NCBI GenBank assembly: GCA_017311185.1
Contig: JAESUZ010004533.1
Location: 434,001-498,000, forward strand
Length of the DNA: 64,000 nt
Reading direction: 5' to 3'
From: Proteles cristata cristata
Taxonomy: Eukaryota > Chordata > Mammalia > Carnivora > Hyaenidae
The translations under genes and the position numbers were made by a program. How positions within the stretch are numbered: position 1 is the first letter of the stretch; every line of letters begins with the position of its first letter. Under the pieces are notes generated by a model. That model was not told the DNA's origin and made no database searches. It worked only from the letters and a program-made list of their open reading frames with translations. Positions 34,461 to 44,611 of the stretch are shown one piece after another.

Positions 34461-34573
34461 CCTTTTTTTTTTTTTTTTTTTAAAGTAGACTCCACGTCCA
34501 TCATGGGGCTTGAACTCATGACCTTGATATCAAGAGTTAGGTGCTCTACCAATTGAGCCACCCAGGCAGTCCT
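34461..34573 (-). mobile_element. Short, older tRNA-Lys-type SINE
   Basis: Only the tRNA-like part and a pure T tail are present (T-run at about 34462-34482; right end AATTGAGCCACCCAGGCAG). The CT-rich block of the other copies is missing, so this is a different and probably older SINE subfamily. CTATTTGTATT at 34450-34460 and 34574-34584 is the TSD. Confidence 0.88.
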
Positions 34574-34639
34574 CTATTTGTATTTCTTAAAAGTCCAATA
34601 GAGAACTATAAACTCAGAGACTCAAGAAATATGGGTTGA

Positions 34640-34664
34640 TAATGATGATGATGATGATGATGAA
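34640..34664. repeat. (ATG)n short triplet run
   Basis: About eight GAT/ATG units. Confidence 0.9.
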
Positions 34665-35465
34665 GAATGGCGGGAGTTGCAGTGAGATTGAACACCTTTC
34701 AGAAGATCACCCGATGTGTTTACTATAGAAGATGTTGATGACCACTTAGAATCATGTGCCTTTTCATAATCACCTATAGTTGGATTTTAGGTGTTTTTTC
34801 TTTTGTGATATGTGTGGATCCTTAGAAAGGATGGCTTACTTCTTACAAGGGTGCTGTAGTGGGGAATTTCTGGAGGCACTTGATCTGTATACTCAGAGGT
34901 GACAAGAACCCTTGGGTAATTGAGTTTATTGTAGAAGCATATAAGATACAATTTTCTCTAGGCAGGCCATGGCTGGAGAAAGGTTTGGGACAGCACAGAC
35001 TCTGAGGACTAAAATAGATCCCACAGGTCAGGCTGAGAGACCTTCAGAATATAGAGTCTGCAGTAATGCCCTAATGAGACCTGACCTCCCACAAAGTCCT
35101 GCACTAAGGGAGCAGGTGACCACACACTTAGTCATGCCAGCATATGTTATTCCCCAAGGAAGGAAAAGTGCTTCATTTTTGCTAAAACCTGATGTTCATT
35201 GTAATGTACAGCACAGACCAAATGGGAAAGAAAAAGTACCCCAACTTGTTAAGGCGGCTTTTCATAATGCCAGGCTCCTTATGCTCACTATGCAAGCAAT
35301 GTTGTTTTTAAGGTAGGGTTTACCTATTTTGGACATGCGTGTGTAGTAATATCTGGAAGGCTTCTTCAATTCTGGACTTTATGAAACTGATCAGTGTTAA
35401 CTGGGAGTGATTGAGTCCACACTATGTAATAAAAACCATATCTACCTTACTCACCTTGAATAGAA
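34665..35465. other. No recognised repeat; isolated 115-codon open frame
   Basis: The plus frame 34969-35316 is 115 codons in DNA that is not obviously repetitive. The predicted protein has an ordinary amino-acid composition with no recognisable domain, signal peptide or membrane segment. It may be chance, or the trace of a decayed retroposed or viral sequence that I cannot identify. Confidence 0.3.
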
Positions 35466-35700
35466 GGAGGCAGTAGAGCACGAGTAGCTGCAGAGCAGGT
35501 TGGGGAGCCAGACTGGTTTAGAATCCCATGTTGTCACTTCCTGTGGTGTGTGTTTGATGAGCTACACAATCTTCCTGGTTTTTCTGTTACCCTATCTGTG
35601 AAATGGAATAATAACACTTATTGTCTATTATAGTTGTGGTTGAATGATGTAGTATAGATGGAGTCCTTAGTTTAGTTTCTGTTATACCAGTGCGAGGCAC
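35466..35700 (+). mobile_element. MIR relic
   Basis: GAGCCAGACTGGTTTAGAATCCC, GTTGTCACTTCCTG, ACCCTATCTGTGAAATGGAATAATAAC and AGTTGTGGTTGAATGATG follow the plus MIR order. Confidence 0.75.
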
Positions 35701-36177
35701 AAAAGAGCCAGTGCAGCTGTCAGTTAAATGTCGAGTTCTTCCACATTAAGACCAGGGATACCTTGTGCTTTTGTTTTCCTTCTGCTCTGGTTCACATCAC
35801 TCCCAGCCTTTGCCAGGCACTATTGTATATTCATGTGCTCCTGTCCCACTGTCTGAGGATACTCCCTGTTTTTATGGACCTGCCTACCTTCGCGGTTCCT
35901 GCTATTGCAATGCCTCCAATGTCAAACACCAAGTCTTTATTGGGTGTTTTCCAGGAGGCAATGTGTTCTTTCTCATCTCAGCCCTTTGTTCTATGTCCAT
36001 CTTCTTTTCCATTTCACTGAAGCAATGAGAAGTAGGTTTTAAATTCCTGTGACAGAAGAGTTTCTTTCTAACTGGTTGGTTTGACTGGGGAGAAATAGAG
36101 ACACCTGAATGGACTCCGTTGTTATAGCTACTCAAGAGATATTCCTAGTAGGTTACATCATGCCTGGTATGGCAAAA
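35701..36177. other. No gene recognised
   Basis: Overlapping plus frames of 85 and 87 codons (35763-36028) in different registers, and a 77-codon minus frame, have no domain. L2-like words (TTTGCCAGGCAC, CTGAGGATACTCCCTG) are too weak to call. Confidence 0.4.
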
Positions 36178-36265
36178 GTCAGTGCTTCTCAAACTTTTTT
36201 GTGCATTCTAATCACTTGGGGAATCTTATTAAAATGGAGGTTCTGGTTCAGGGACCATACTTTGA
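36178..36265 (+). mobile_element. MER5-like hAT DNA transposon relic
   Basis: GTCAGTGCTTCTCAAACTTT followed by GTGCATTCTAATCACTTGGGG matches the left part of the short non-autonomous MER5 group. Confidence 0.6.
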
Positions 36266-36475
36266 ATAGCAAGTGGATGGGGACCTTAATGTATTGAAGA
36301 GTTGAGTTCCAAGATGGGTAAGAGTAGACACATTATGTCTTATAGAAACAGAATTTTCTGTGCTCCTCTATACTAATTTTCATTTATTTAACCACTTTTT
36401 AAAGCTATGTTTGGGCAGCCAATAATATGTAAAGCTCTGACATTCTTTCTCTGAGTAAATGAAAAATATATGCTA

Positions 36476-36675
36476 GGGGCACCTGGGTGACTCAGTTAGT
36501 TGAGCATTCAGTTTCAGCTCAGATCTTGATCTCATAGTTCCTGAATTCTTGCACCACATAGGGCTGTTTGCTGTCAGCACAGAGCCTGCTTTGATTTCGG
36601 TCCTCTGTCCCCTTCTCTCTCTGTCCCTCCTCTGCTCATGCTCTTTTTCTCTTTCAAAAAATAAAACACTAAAAA
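36476..36675 (+). mobile_element. CAN-SINE
   Basis: The head GGGGCACCTGGGTGACTCAG is followed by TGTCAGCACAGAGCCTGC, a CT block and an AAAAAATAAAACACTAAAA tail. ATATGCTA is duplicated at 36468-36475 and 36676-36683. Confidence 0.93.
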
Positions 36676-36774
36676 ATATGCTAAAGTCTTGGCGTATGTG
36701 TAAGGGTTCAGCATTACAGATAAAAATTAAAAAACTATAGAATTAAGTGTGTGAGTTTGTTCAGAAGTACTTTT

Positions 36775-36995
36775 TAAAAAAATTTTTTAATGTTTTATTT
36801 ATTTCTGGGAGAGAGAGAGACAGCATGAGCAGGGGAGAGCCAGAGAGAGAGGGAGACATAGAATCGGAAGCAGGCTCCAGGCTCTGAGTTAGCCAGCAGC
36901 ACAGAGCCTGACGTGGGGCTTGAACCCACAAACTGTGAGATCCTGACTTGAGCTGAAATCGGATGCTTAACTGACTGAGCCACTCAGGTGCCCCA
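36775..36995 (-). mobile_element. CAN-SINE with 16-bp TSD
   Basis: GTTCAGAAGTACTTTT is at 36759-36774 and 36996-37011. The head end reads GACTGAGCCACTCAGGTGCCCC. It lies about 90 bp from a SINE in the opposite orientation, so the two could form a hairpin if transcribed together. Confidence 0.95.
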
Positions 36996-37011
36996 GTTCA
37001 GAAGTACTTTT

Positions 37012-38005
37012 AAAAAGACATGTTTTGAGTGCCCACCTTGAAAGATACAGCACATGTGGATTGAAGGACATAAGAAATATGCTAAGTCAGGGCACTTGTA
37101 AGAGGCAGAAAGTGGACTTAATCCTTAGGGACAGCTGAAGAAAAGCAGGGGGTGGGCTGTAGGGGGCTTGTCCAAATAATAGACCAAGAGAGAACTGTAG
37201 CTCATCTGTTCGTAATGGAGAAGTTGCCAGCCAAGCTAGCATAGAACATTATGAGAGAGTTTAACAATATGCATTAGGAAACAAGATCTCTAAAGTACAT
37301 CTAACCTTTCTACCCTCTGTTAGTGAGGCCTGTCAGAAGACCCTCATCCACTGAGGGTGAGTGGATGCCTTCTGCCAGGACACTTCAATTTCTAATTTTG
37401 CCTGATAGTGGAGGGGGGCTTCAGACCTCTTGAGCAGCATTGATTAGCTCTTTCTGAGGGCTTCTGTGGGCTGTCCATCTTTAATTCATTGGTCTATTCA
37501 TTTTACATTTAATATTGTTGAATTGTGTGCCTATTATACTTGAACTTCATATTAAGGGTGGGCTGATTACATATTATAATTAAGTAGCAACCATAACAAC
37601 AACAACAAAATAGCATCTATCTAACTTACGGATAGATGATTTCTCCTTGCCTGCCAAAGACCTTCATATATTGTTGGTAGACAGTGGTGTTAGGTGATTA
37701 GTTTCTGTTCCCCTTTTGTCTTCCCAAGCAACCTTTCTTTTAATCTGGAGATCCTTTCTTCGTGCTGAAGAGCAGCCAGGGGCCTTCTTTTAGGCCATGG
37801 AATATTCTTCCAAGAGATGCGGGGACTGCAGAGGTGGGTTGGGGTTGAAAATTACTATACAATGAGTAACCCTCAAATGATAATGGCATTTTTTAATACC
37901 TGGAGGTTAACAGAAGGATGTTTTCTGAAAGGGAGGGAATTAGTAGCCCTAGGCTACTAATTATATAGCCTCAAATTCTAGGAGGACTTTGGTGAACTAT
38001 GTGGA
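37012..38005. other. No gene recognised
   Basis: Single-copy-looking DNA between the last SINE and the full-length L1; no coding signal. Confidence 0.5.
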
Positions 38006-38022
38006 TAACTGAATTCAGTTTT
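38006..38022. repeat. TSD (left) of full-length L1
   Basis: TAACTGAATTCAGTTTT, identical to 44595-44611. Confidence 0.95.
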
Positions 38023-38230
38023 TTTTTTTTTTTACAAATAGTTTATTGTCAAATTAGTTTCCACAGAACACCCAGTGCTCATCCCCACAAGTGTCCTCCT
38101 CCATGCCCGTCTCTCCCTCCCCCCACATCCATCAGTCCTCAGTTTTTTTTAGCATTCAAGAGTCTCTCATGGTTTGCCTCTCTCCCTTTCCCCCACCATT
38201 TCCGCCCTTCTTCTCCTCCTTGGTCCTCTG

Positions 38231-41200
38231 TTAAGTTCCTCCTAATCCTCCTATACGTGCACACATATGATATTTGTCCTTCTCTGCCTGACTTATTTCG
38301 CTCAGCATAACACCCTCAAGGTCCATCCATGTTGCTACACATGGCCAGATTTCATTGTTTCTCATTGCCATGTAGTATTCCATGGTATAGATAAACCACA
38401 TCTTCTTGATCCATTCATCTGTTGATGGACACTTAGGCTCTTTCCATGTTTTAGCTATTGTGGAGAGTGCTGCTATGAACATTGGGGTACATGTGCTCCT
38501 ATGCCTCAGCATTTCTGTATCCCTTGGGTAAATTCCTAGCAGTGCTATTGCTGGGTCATAGGGGAGTTCTATTGTTAGTTTCCTGAGGAACCTCCACACT
38601 GTTTTCCAGAGGGGCTGTACCAGTTTACATTCCCACCAACAGTGTAGGAGGGTGCCCGTTTCTCCACATCCTCGCCAGCATCTAGAGTTCTCTGATTGCT
38701 CATTTTAGCCACTCTGACTGGCGTGAGGTGGTATCTCAGTGTGGTTTTGATTTGTATTTCCCTGATGAGGAGCGATGCTGAGCATCGTTTCATGTGTCTG
38801 TTGGCCATCTGGATGTCCTCTTTGGAGAAGTGTCTGTTCATATCTTCTGCCCATTTCTTCACTGGGTTGTTTGTTTTTCGGGCGTGTAGTTTGGTGAGTT
38901 CCTTGTAGATTCTGGATATCAACCCTTTATCTGATATGTCATTTGCAACTATCTTTTCCCATTCGTTGGTTGCCTATTAATTTTCTGGGTTGTTTCCTTG
39001 GCTGTGCAGAAGCTTTTAATCTTGATGAGGTCCCAACAGTTTATTTTTGCTCTTGATTCCCTTGCTTTTGGGGATGTGTCAAGTAAGAAGTTGCTGCGGT
39101 GGAGGTCAAGGAGGTTGTTTCCTGCTTTCTCCTCTAGGGTGTTGATAGTTTCCTGTCTCACGTTCAGGTCCTTGATCCATTTTGAGTTTATTTTTGTGCA
39201 TGGTGTGAGAAAATGATCTAGTTTCATTCTTCTGCATGTGGCTGTCCAGTTCTCCCAACACCATCTGTTAAAAAGGCTGTCTTTTTTCCATCGGATATTC
39301 TTTCCTGCTTTGTCAAAGATAGTTGGCTGTATACTTTTGGGTCCACTTCTGAGTTCTCAATTCTGTTCCATTGGTCTATGTGTCTGTTTTTGTGCCAATA
39401 CCATACTGTCTTGATGATGACAGCTTTGTAGTAGAGGCTAAAGTCTGGATGGTGATCCCTCCCGTTTTGGTTTTATTTTTCAGGATTACTTTGGCTATTC
39501 GGGGTCTTTTGTGGTTCCATACAAATTTTTGGATAGTTTGTTCTAGTTTTGAGAAGTATGCTGGTGCAATTTTGATTGGAATTGCATTGAATGTGTAGAG
39601 TGCTTTAGGTAGTAATGACATCTTAACTATATTTATTCTTCCTATCCATGAGCATGGAATGTTTTTCCATTTCTTTGTGTCTTCTTCAATTTCCTTCATA
39701 AGTTTTCTATAGTTTTCATCATACAGATCTCTTGTATCCTTGGTTAGGTTTATTCTGAGGTATTTTATGGTTTTTTGTGCAATTGTGAATGGGAGCAGTT
39801 TCTTGATTTCTCTTTCTGTTGCTTCATTGTTGGTGTATAAAAATGCAACCGATTTCTGTACGTTGATTTTGTACCCTGCAACTTGGCTGAATTCTTGGAT
39901 CAGATCTAGTAGGCTTCTGGTGGAGTCTGTCGGGTTTTCTATGTAGAGTATCATGTCATCTGCGAAGAGTGAAAGTTTGACTTCCTCTTTGCCAATTCTG
40001 ATGCCTTTGATTTCCTTTTGGTGTCTGATGTCTGATGCTAGGACTTCCAGCACTATGTTAAACAGCAGTGGTGAGAGTGGGCATCCCTGTCGTGTTCCTG
40101 ATCTCAGGAGGAAGCTCTGAGTTTTTCCCCGTTGAGGATGATGTTAGCTGAAGGCTTCTCATAGATGGCTTTGATGATGTTTAAGTAGGTTCCTTCTATC
40201 CCAGCTTTCTCGAGAGTCTTTATTAAGAAGTGATGCTGTATTTTGTCAAATGCTTTTTCTGCATCTATTGACAGGATCATATGGTTTTTATCTTTTCTTT
40301 TATTGATATGATGTATCACATTGATTGATTTGTGAATATTGAACCAGCTCTGTAACCCAGGAATGAATCCCACTTGATCTTGGTGGATGATTCTTTTTAT
40401 ATGCTGCTGGATTCGATTTGCAAGGATCTTGTTGAGAATTTTTGCATCCGTATTCATCAAGGATATTGGCCTGTAGTTCTCTTTTTTTGCTGGATCTCTG
40501 TCTGGCTTGGGAATCAGAGTGATGCTGGCTTCATAAAATGAGTCCGAGAGTTTTCCTTCGATTTCTATTTTTTGGAATAGCTTGAGAAGAATTGGGATTA
40601 ATTCTGTTTTAAATGTCTGGTAGAATTCCCCAGGGAAGCCATCAGGTCCAGGGCTCTTATTTGTTGGGAGATTTTTGATCACTGATTCAATTTCTTCACT
40701 CATTATGGGTCTGTTCAGGTTTTCTATTTCTTCCTGTGTGAATTTTGGTAGTGAGTGTGTGTTTAGGAATTTGTCCATTTCTTCTAAGTTGTCCAATTTG
40801 TTGGCATATAATTTTTCATAGTATTCCCTGATACTTGCTTGTATTTCTGAGGGGTTGGTTGTAATAAGTCCATTTTCATTCATAATTTTGTCTCTTTGGG
40901 TGCTCTCTCTTTTCTTTTGGATAAGTCTGGCTAGAGGTTTGTCAATTTTGTTTCCTTTTTCAAAAAACCAACTCTTGGTTTCATTGATCTGTCCAATTGT
41001 TTCTTTGGTCTCTATGTTGTTTATTTCTGCTCTAATATTTACTATTTCTGTTCTTCTACTGGGTGTAGGGCGTTCTTGTTGCTCTGACTCTAGTCCTTTA
41101 GGTGAGCTGTTAGATTTAGGATGTAAAGTTCTAAATATATCCGTCAGGTCCATCTGGTTCAATGTGTCTTTCAAGTCCATTATTTCTTTAGTGATTTTCT

Positions 41201-41688
41201 GTCTGGTTGACCTATCCATTGCTGTAAGTGGAGTATTAAAGTCCCCTGCTATTAGCACATTCTTATCTATAAGCTTGTTTCTGTTTGTGATTGTTTTAGA
41301 TATTTAGGTGCTCCCATATTCGGTGCATAGACATTTATGATTGTTAGTTCTTCCTGATGGATGGACCCTGTAATTATTATGTAGTGCCCTTCTTCATCTC
41401 TTGTGATTGTCTTTAATTTAAAGTCCAGTTTGTCTGATATAAGTATCGCTACTCTGGTTTTCTTTTGATTTCCTGTACCATGATATATATTTCTCCATCC
41501 CCTTACTTTTAATCTGAAGGTATCTTCCCGTCAAAATGAGTTTCTTGTAGACAGCATATAGATGGATTTTGCTTTTTAATCCATTCTGCTACCCTATGTC
41601 TTTTGATTGCAGCATTCAGCCCATTTACATTCAGTGTTATTATTGAAATATGTGGGTTTAGAGTCTTTGTATCTTTTGTAGGGTTCAT
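38231..41688 (-). pseudogene. L1 ORF2 (endonuclease-reverse transcriptase), inactivated
   Basis: The ATG at 41688 opens with a normal L1 endonuclease start (ITLNVNGLNAAIKRHR, CCLQETHF) but the frame is lost near 41510-41525 and again near 41275-41305. A long open piece follows (384 codons, 41258-40104) holding GDFNTP of the endonuclease (41246-41229), an abrupt jump at about 41090-41130 to the post-endonuclease linker, and the first reverse-transcriptase blocks ([21 protein letters not shown]). Another frameshift near 40108 moves the frame to 40053-39376, which carries the catalytic FADD box at 39966-39955. The C-terminal region is spread over three further frames (39227-38949, 38922-38575, 38599-38231). 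The jump removes the endonuclease part that should contain the later catalytic Asp and the SDH motif. No functional product is possible. Confidence 0.93.
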
Positions 41689-41734
41689 GTTTGTGGTGGT
41701 GTCTCTGGAATCTTTGTTCCTTGCAACCTTTCCT

Positions 41735-42628
41735 TCAGAGCATCCCCCTCAGGATTTCTTGTAGGGCTGGCTTCGTGGTGACAAATTCTTTCAATTTCTG
41801 TTTGTTTGGAAAGGTTTTTATCTCTCCTTCTATTTTGAATGACAGGCTTGCTGGATAGAGGATTCTTGGCTGCATATTTTTGCTGTTCATCACATTGAAG
41901 ATCTCCTGCCATTCCTTTCTGGCCTGCCACGTTTCAGTAGATAGGTCTGTCACCACTCTGATAGGTTTCCCTTTGTATGTGAGGGCCCTTTTCTCCCTAG
42001 CTGCTTTCAAAATTCTCTCTTTGTCCTTGTATTTTGCCATTTTTACGATGATATGTCGTGCAGAAGATCGATTCAAGTTACGTCTGAGGGGAGTCCTCTG
42101 AGCCTCTTGTATTTCCACATTTACTTCCTTCCCCAGGTCGGGGAAGTTCTCTGCTATAATTTGTTCCAGGACTCCTTCAGCACCTTTCCCTCTCTCTTCC
42201 TCTTCTGGGATTCCTATGATACGGATATTGTTGCTTTTGACTGTGTCGCTGAGCTCTCGAATTCTTCTTTCCTGTTCCTGGATCAGTTTGTCTCTTTTTT
42301 TGTCAGCTTCTTGTTTTTCTATAATGGTGTCTTCTAAATCACTTATTCTCCTTTCTGCCTCTTCAATCCGTGCATTGGAGGCCTCTAATTTATTATGTAT
42401 CTCATTTATCGCATTTTTTAATTCTTCATGCCTATTTTTATTTTCCATTCTGTCTGTAGCCATAGTTTCTTTGATGTCCCCTATGTTTTTTTCAAGCCCT
42501 GCTATTAATTTCACCATTATTATTCTAAAATCTTGTTCACTTATGCTGCTGATATCTGTTTTGAGCAGTTCATTAGCTGTCATTTCTTCTTGGAGTTTCT
42601 TTGGAGGAGAGCTCTTTCGTTTTGTCAT
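41735..42628 (-). CDS. L1 ORF1 protein, full-length open frame
   Basis: A 297-codon frame starting MTKRKSSPPKK and ending EILRGML. ORF1 proteins are trimeric RNA-binding chaperones that coat L1 RNA in cytoplasmic particles. Visible parts are a basic N-terminus (1-20), a heptad-rich coiled coil (about 43-130, rich in E, K, I and L), an RRM-like domain (about 132-210) opening with IRIIGIPEEEE at 135-145, and a basic C-terminal domain (about 215-297) with AREKRALTYKGKPIR and ILYPASLSF. It is somewhat shorter than the 338 residues of human ORF1p, mostly through a shorter coiled coil. No stop or frameshift is visible. The stop is followed after 46 bp by the ORF2 ATG, the usual bicistronic arrangement. 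Expression would depend on the L1 5' UTR promoter. Confidence 0.93.
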   Translation of the reverse strand: MTKRKSSPPKKLQEEMTANELLKTDISSISEQDFRIIMVKLIAGLEKNIGDIKETMATDRMENKNRHEELKNAINEIHNKLEASNARIEEAERRISDLEDTIIEKQEADKKRDKLIQEQERRIRELSDTVKSNNIRIIGIPEEEERGKGAEGVLEQIIAENFPDLGKEVNVEIQEAQRTPLRRNLNRSSARHIIVKMAKYKDKERILKAAREKRALTYKGKPIRVVTDLSTETWQARKEWQEIFNVMNSKNMQPRILYPASLSFKIEGEIKTFPNKQKLKEFVTTKPALQEILRGML

Positions 42629-43429
42629 TTTAGTTAGCTTTCCGGCTCTTGTTGGTTTTAAAGACCTGTTATGCTCTCTGTTTCTATGAGCGCTGCTATA
42701 TCCAAGAAGACTCTTTGACTTTCCAGGGCCTATCCTTTCAGAGATTGTTTTTTGAATGGTATCCCTCGGTCTCTCTTGTTGGGACCTTAGTTATTTTATT
42801 TTCCTATTCGTAGTGATATTTGGGACTCTTCACCTTGTGTAATCTAGCTTGTTTCTTGAGGTAGCCCTGGAAAAGAAAACAGACACACAAACACACAGGG
42901 AGCAGGAGCACACAAATGCACAGGCTAATTCAACTAACATGCAAAGCGAGAGGGAAAACGAAAAAGTTAAGAGAAAAGACGGAGGAGGGAGGGCGAATAA
43001 TAGGGAGCATAAAATACATGAAAGGGTCAATAAGGGGAAAAGAAAAGGAAAAAAGGAGAAAACCAATGGACAAAGAGCGGTTTAAAGCATATACCTGGAT
43101 TTCCCAGCTACAGTTAAATAGCCGTGTGTATGCAGTGCTGGTTGAAGAGCATAGAGAAAAAGAGAGAAGGCAGGGCGAGATGAGGCAGATTTGGAAATAT
43201 AATGAACAGGTAGAAGGGATAAGAAGTTTTTCTCCAAGAGGTAAAGGGTAGAATATGGTTGGATAGGTGAGAGAAGGATGCTGGAATTATCCAGAGAACC
43301 TATATAGTCTAATTACACCTGAGAGAAATAGCTGAAAAGGTCGGTAGGTGTAGAATTTACATTTACAGAATGGACTTGTTGTGATTGTTTAAGCAAGCTG
43401 GCGAGCAGAGTTAATCAGGTCAGTGTTTT

Positions 43430-43568
43430 GGGGAAAAAAGCGAGAAAAGAGAAAGAAGAAGAAAAAAAGAAAGAGAAAAGAAAGGGAAAAAAAAGAAAGA
43501 AGAAAAAAAGGAAAAAACAAAAAAAGGGGAAAAAAAAGGAAAAAAGAAAGAGAAAAAAAAAGGGAGGA
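43430..43568. repeat. Polypurine tract (GAAA-rich) in L1 5' UTR
   Basis: About 140 bp of A and G on the plus strand with only a C or T or two. On the L1 sense strand this is a polypyrimidine tract. Homopurine tracts can form triplexes and often vary in length. Confidence 0.9.
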
Positions 43569-44574
43569 GGGCACCTCTCAGGCAGGGATGGGCGTGGCGT
43601 GATCCGATGCCTCAGGCGGGGGTTCTGCCTTGGCGATTGTGGGGAGGAGAGTGAGGGTGCTCCAGTCCCTTCTTGAACCCCGCGCTGCAGCTCGCTTTTT
43701 TTTTGGCGTGTCAACTCCCCGTTCCGGGGACGCAGCCGAAGTTGGTTGCACTCTTCAACCCAGGCTAGTTCCAATCTCCAAATCCCAGTCGCGCGTCCCG
43801 CTGAAATTGCCTTAGACACAGCTTCCCAGGCAAACCCCTTGGGCTATTCCAGGCTCCCTGCTGAGCTCTGGGGGCGGAGTCAGAATCGCTGCTTCCTTCT
43901 CTGGGTCGGGCTGGTGCGCATGCGCGGGGGCTTGCCTGCCAGGTCCGCGTAGCCTGAGCCTGCTGGAGTGAGGAAAACTGGGTCCCTCTATGGCTCGTCA
44001 CCCGAAACACGAACTCACAGGCAAATTTCCCAGTTTTTAGCTCTTTGCCTTCCCTCTCGAGTTTCAGCCAGCCAGGAGCGCGGGCGCCCGGTGTCTGCGC
44101 ATCTCTTTCAGGGGTCCCAGCCGCCCTGGAGCTACAATGGCGGCAGGGGCACCGCCGCTCTGAAATCCAACCTCCAGGAGCGGCACAAAGAAGCAGTTTG
44201 TGTGCTCAGCCTCCCCCAGGACCAGTTGGCGCGAGGGGACCTGGTGTGCAAGTATTTGGCAAGTACGGTCTTTCTGTGCACCGAGCAGAGGTTTTTTTCC
44301 CCCCCGAGCGGAGGTTTTTCTGTTTTGGACTCTCTCCTTTTCTCCTCTCACTCCCCGTAGAGGGTAGAGGGGGATCGCCTCCCACCCTGGAGTCTCCGAT
44401 CCCAGCCCGATTTTATCTTCCCCGGTTCGCACTCACGTTAGAAGGCTTTCTCAGTGGATTCTGCGTCTTTTTTCTCCCAGTCTCTCAGGTTTTTTAAGGT
44501 TTCCAATGGCTTCAGATCTTTTCTGTGTGATGTATGGGAGCGAGTGCCAAGTACGGAGCTCCTTACTTCTCCGC

Positions 44575-44583
44575 CATCTTGCC
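44575..44583 (-). promoter_or_regulatory. YY1-type site at L1 5' end
   Basis: CAAGATGGC on the minus strand, about 10-20 bp from the L1 start, where human L1 has its YY1 site. The function is inferred from that parallel. Confidence 0.6.
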
Positions 44584-44594
44584 CTCTATCAATC

Positions 44595-44611
44595 TAACTG
44601 AATTCAGTTTT
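44595..44611. repeat. TSD (right) of full-length L1
   Basis: TAACTGAATTCAGTTTT, pairing with 38006-38022. Confidence 0.95.

Larger units (their letters stand above)
38023..44594 (-). mobile_element. Full-length LINE-1, antisense, ORF1 intact, ORF2 broken
   Basis: A complete L1 of about 6.57 kb read on the minus strand. In order it holds a CpG-rich 5' UTR (about 44594-42629), ORF1 (42628-41735), a 46-bp spacer, an ORF2 region (41688-38231) and a short 3' UTR with AATAAA followed by a poly(A) tail (T-run at 38019-38033). TAACTGAATTCAGTTTT at 38006-38022 and 44595-44611 is a perfect 17-bp TSD. L1 copies itself by target-primed reverse transcription using ORF2 endonuclease and reverse transcriptase with ORF1 as RNA chaperone. 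This copy cannot make its own ORF2 protein (see ORF2) but has intact ends, an intact ORF1 and a readable TSD, so it is fairly young. Confidence 0.97.
42629..44594 (-). promoter_or_regulatory. L1 5' UTR / internal promoter, CpG-rich at its start
   Basis: About 1.9 kb upstream of ORF1. The first kilobase (44594-43580) is the only strongly CpG-rich stretch in the window and is the expected internal RNA polymerase II promoter. CAAGATGGC on the minus strand (44575-44583), within 20 bp of the element's 5' end, matches the YY1 site that sets the start point in human L1. A nearly pure purine tract (plus strand 43430-43568) and further A/G-rich sequence (42860-43080) lie between promoter and ORF1. Plus-strand open frames here (up to 150 codons, 44045-44497) are antisense to the promoter. 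Confidence 0.8.

Noticed and set aside
40855..41307. 150-codon plus frame opposite ORF2
   Set aside because: Antisense shadow of L1 ORF2; AT-biased sense codons leave the opposite frame open.
42216..42689. 157-codon plus frame opposite ORF1
   Set aside because: Antisense shadow of ORF1; the Leu/Ser-rich product mirrors Lys/Glu-rich coiled-coil codons.
43415..43819. 134-codon minus frame and 82-codon plus frame at the polypurine tract
   Set aside because: Lys- or Phe/Ser/Leu-only runs generated by the purine tract within the L1 5' UTR.
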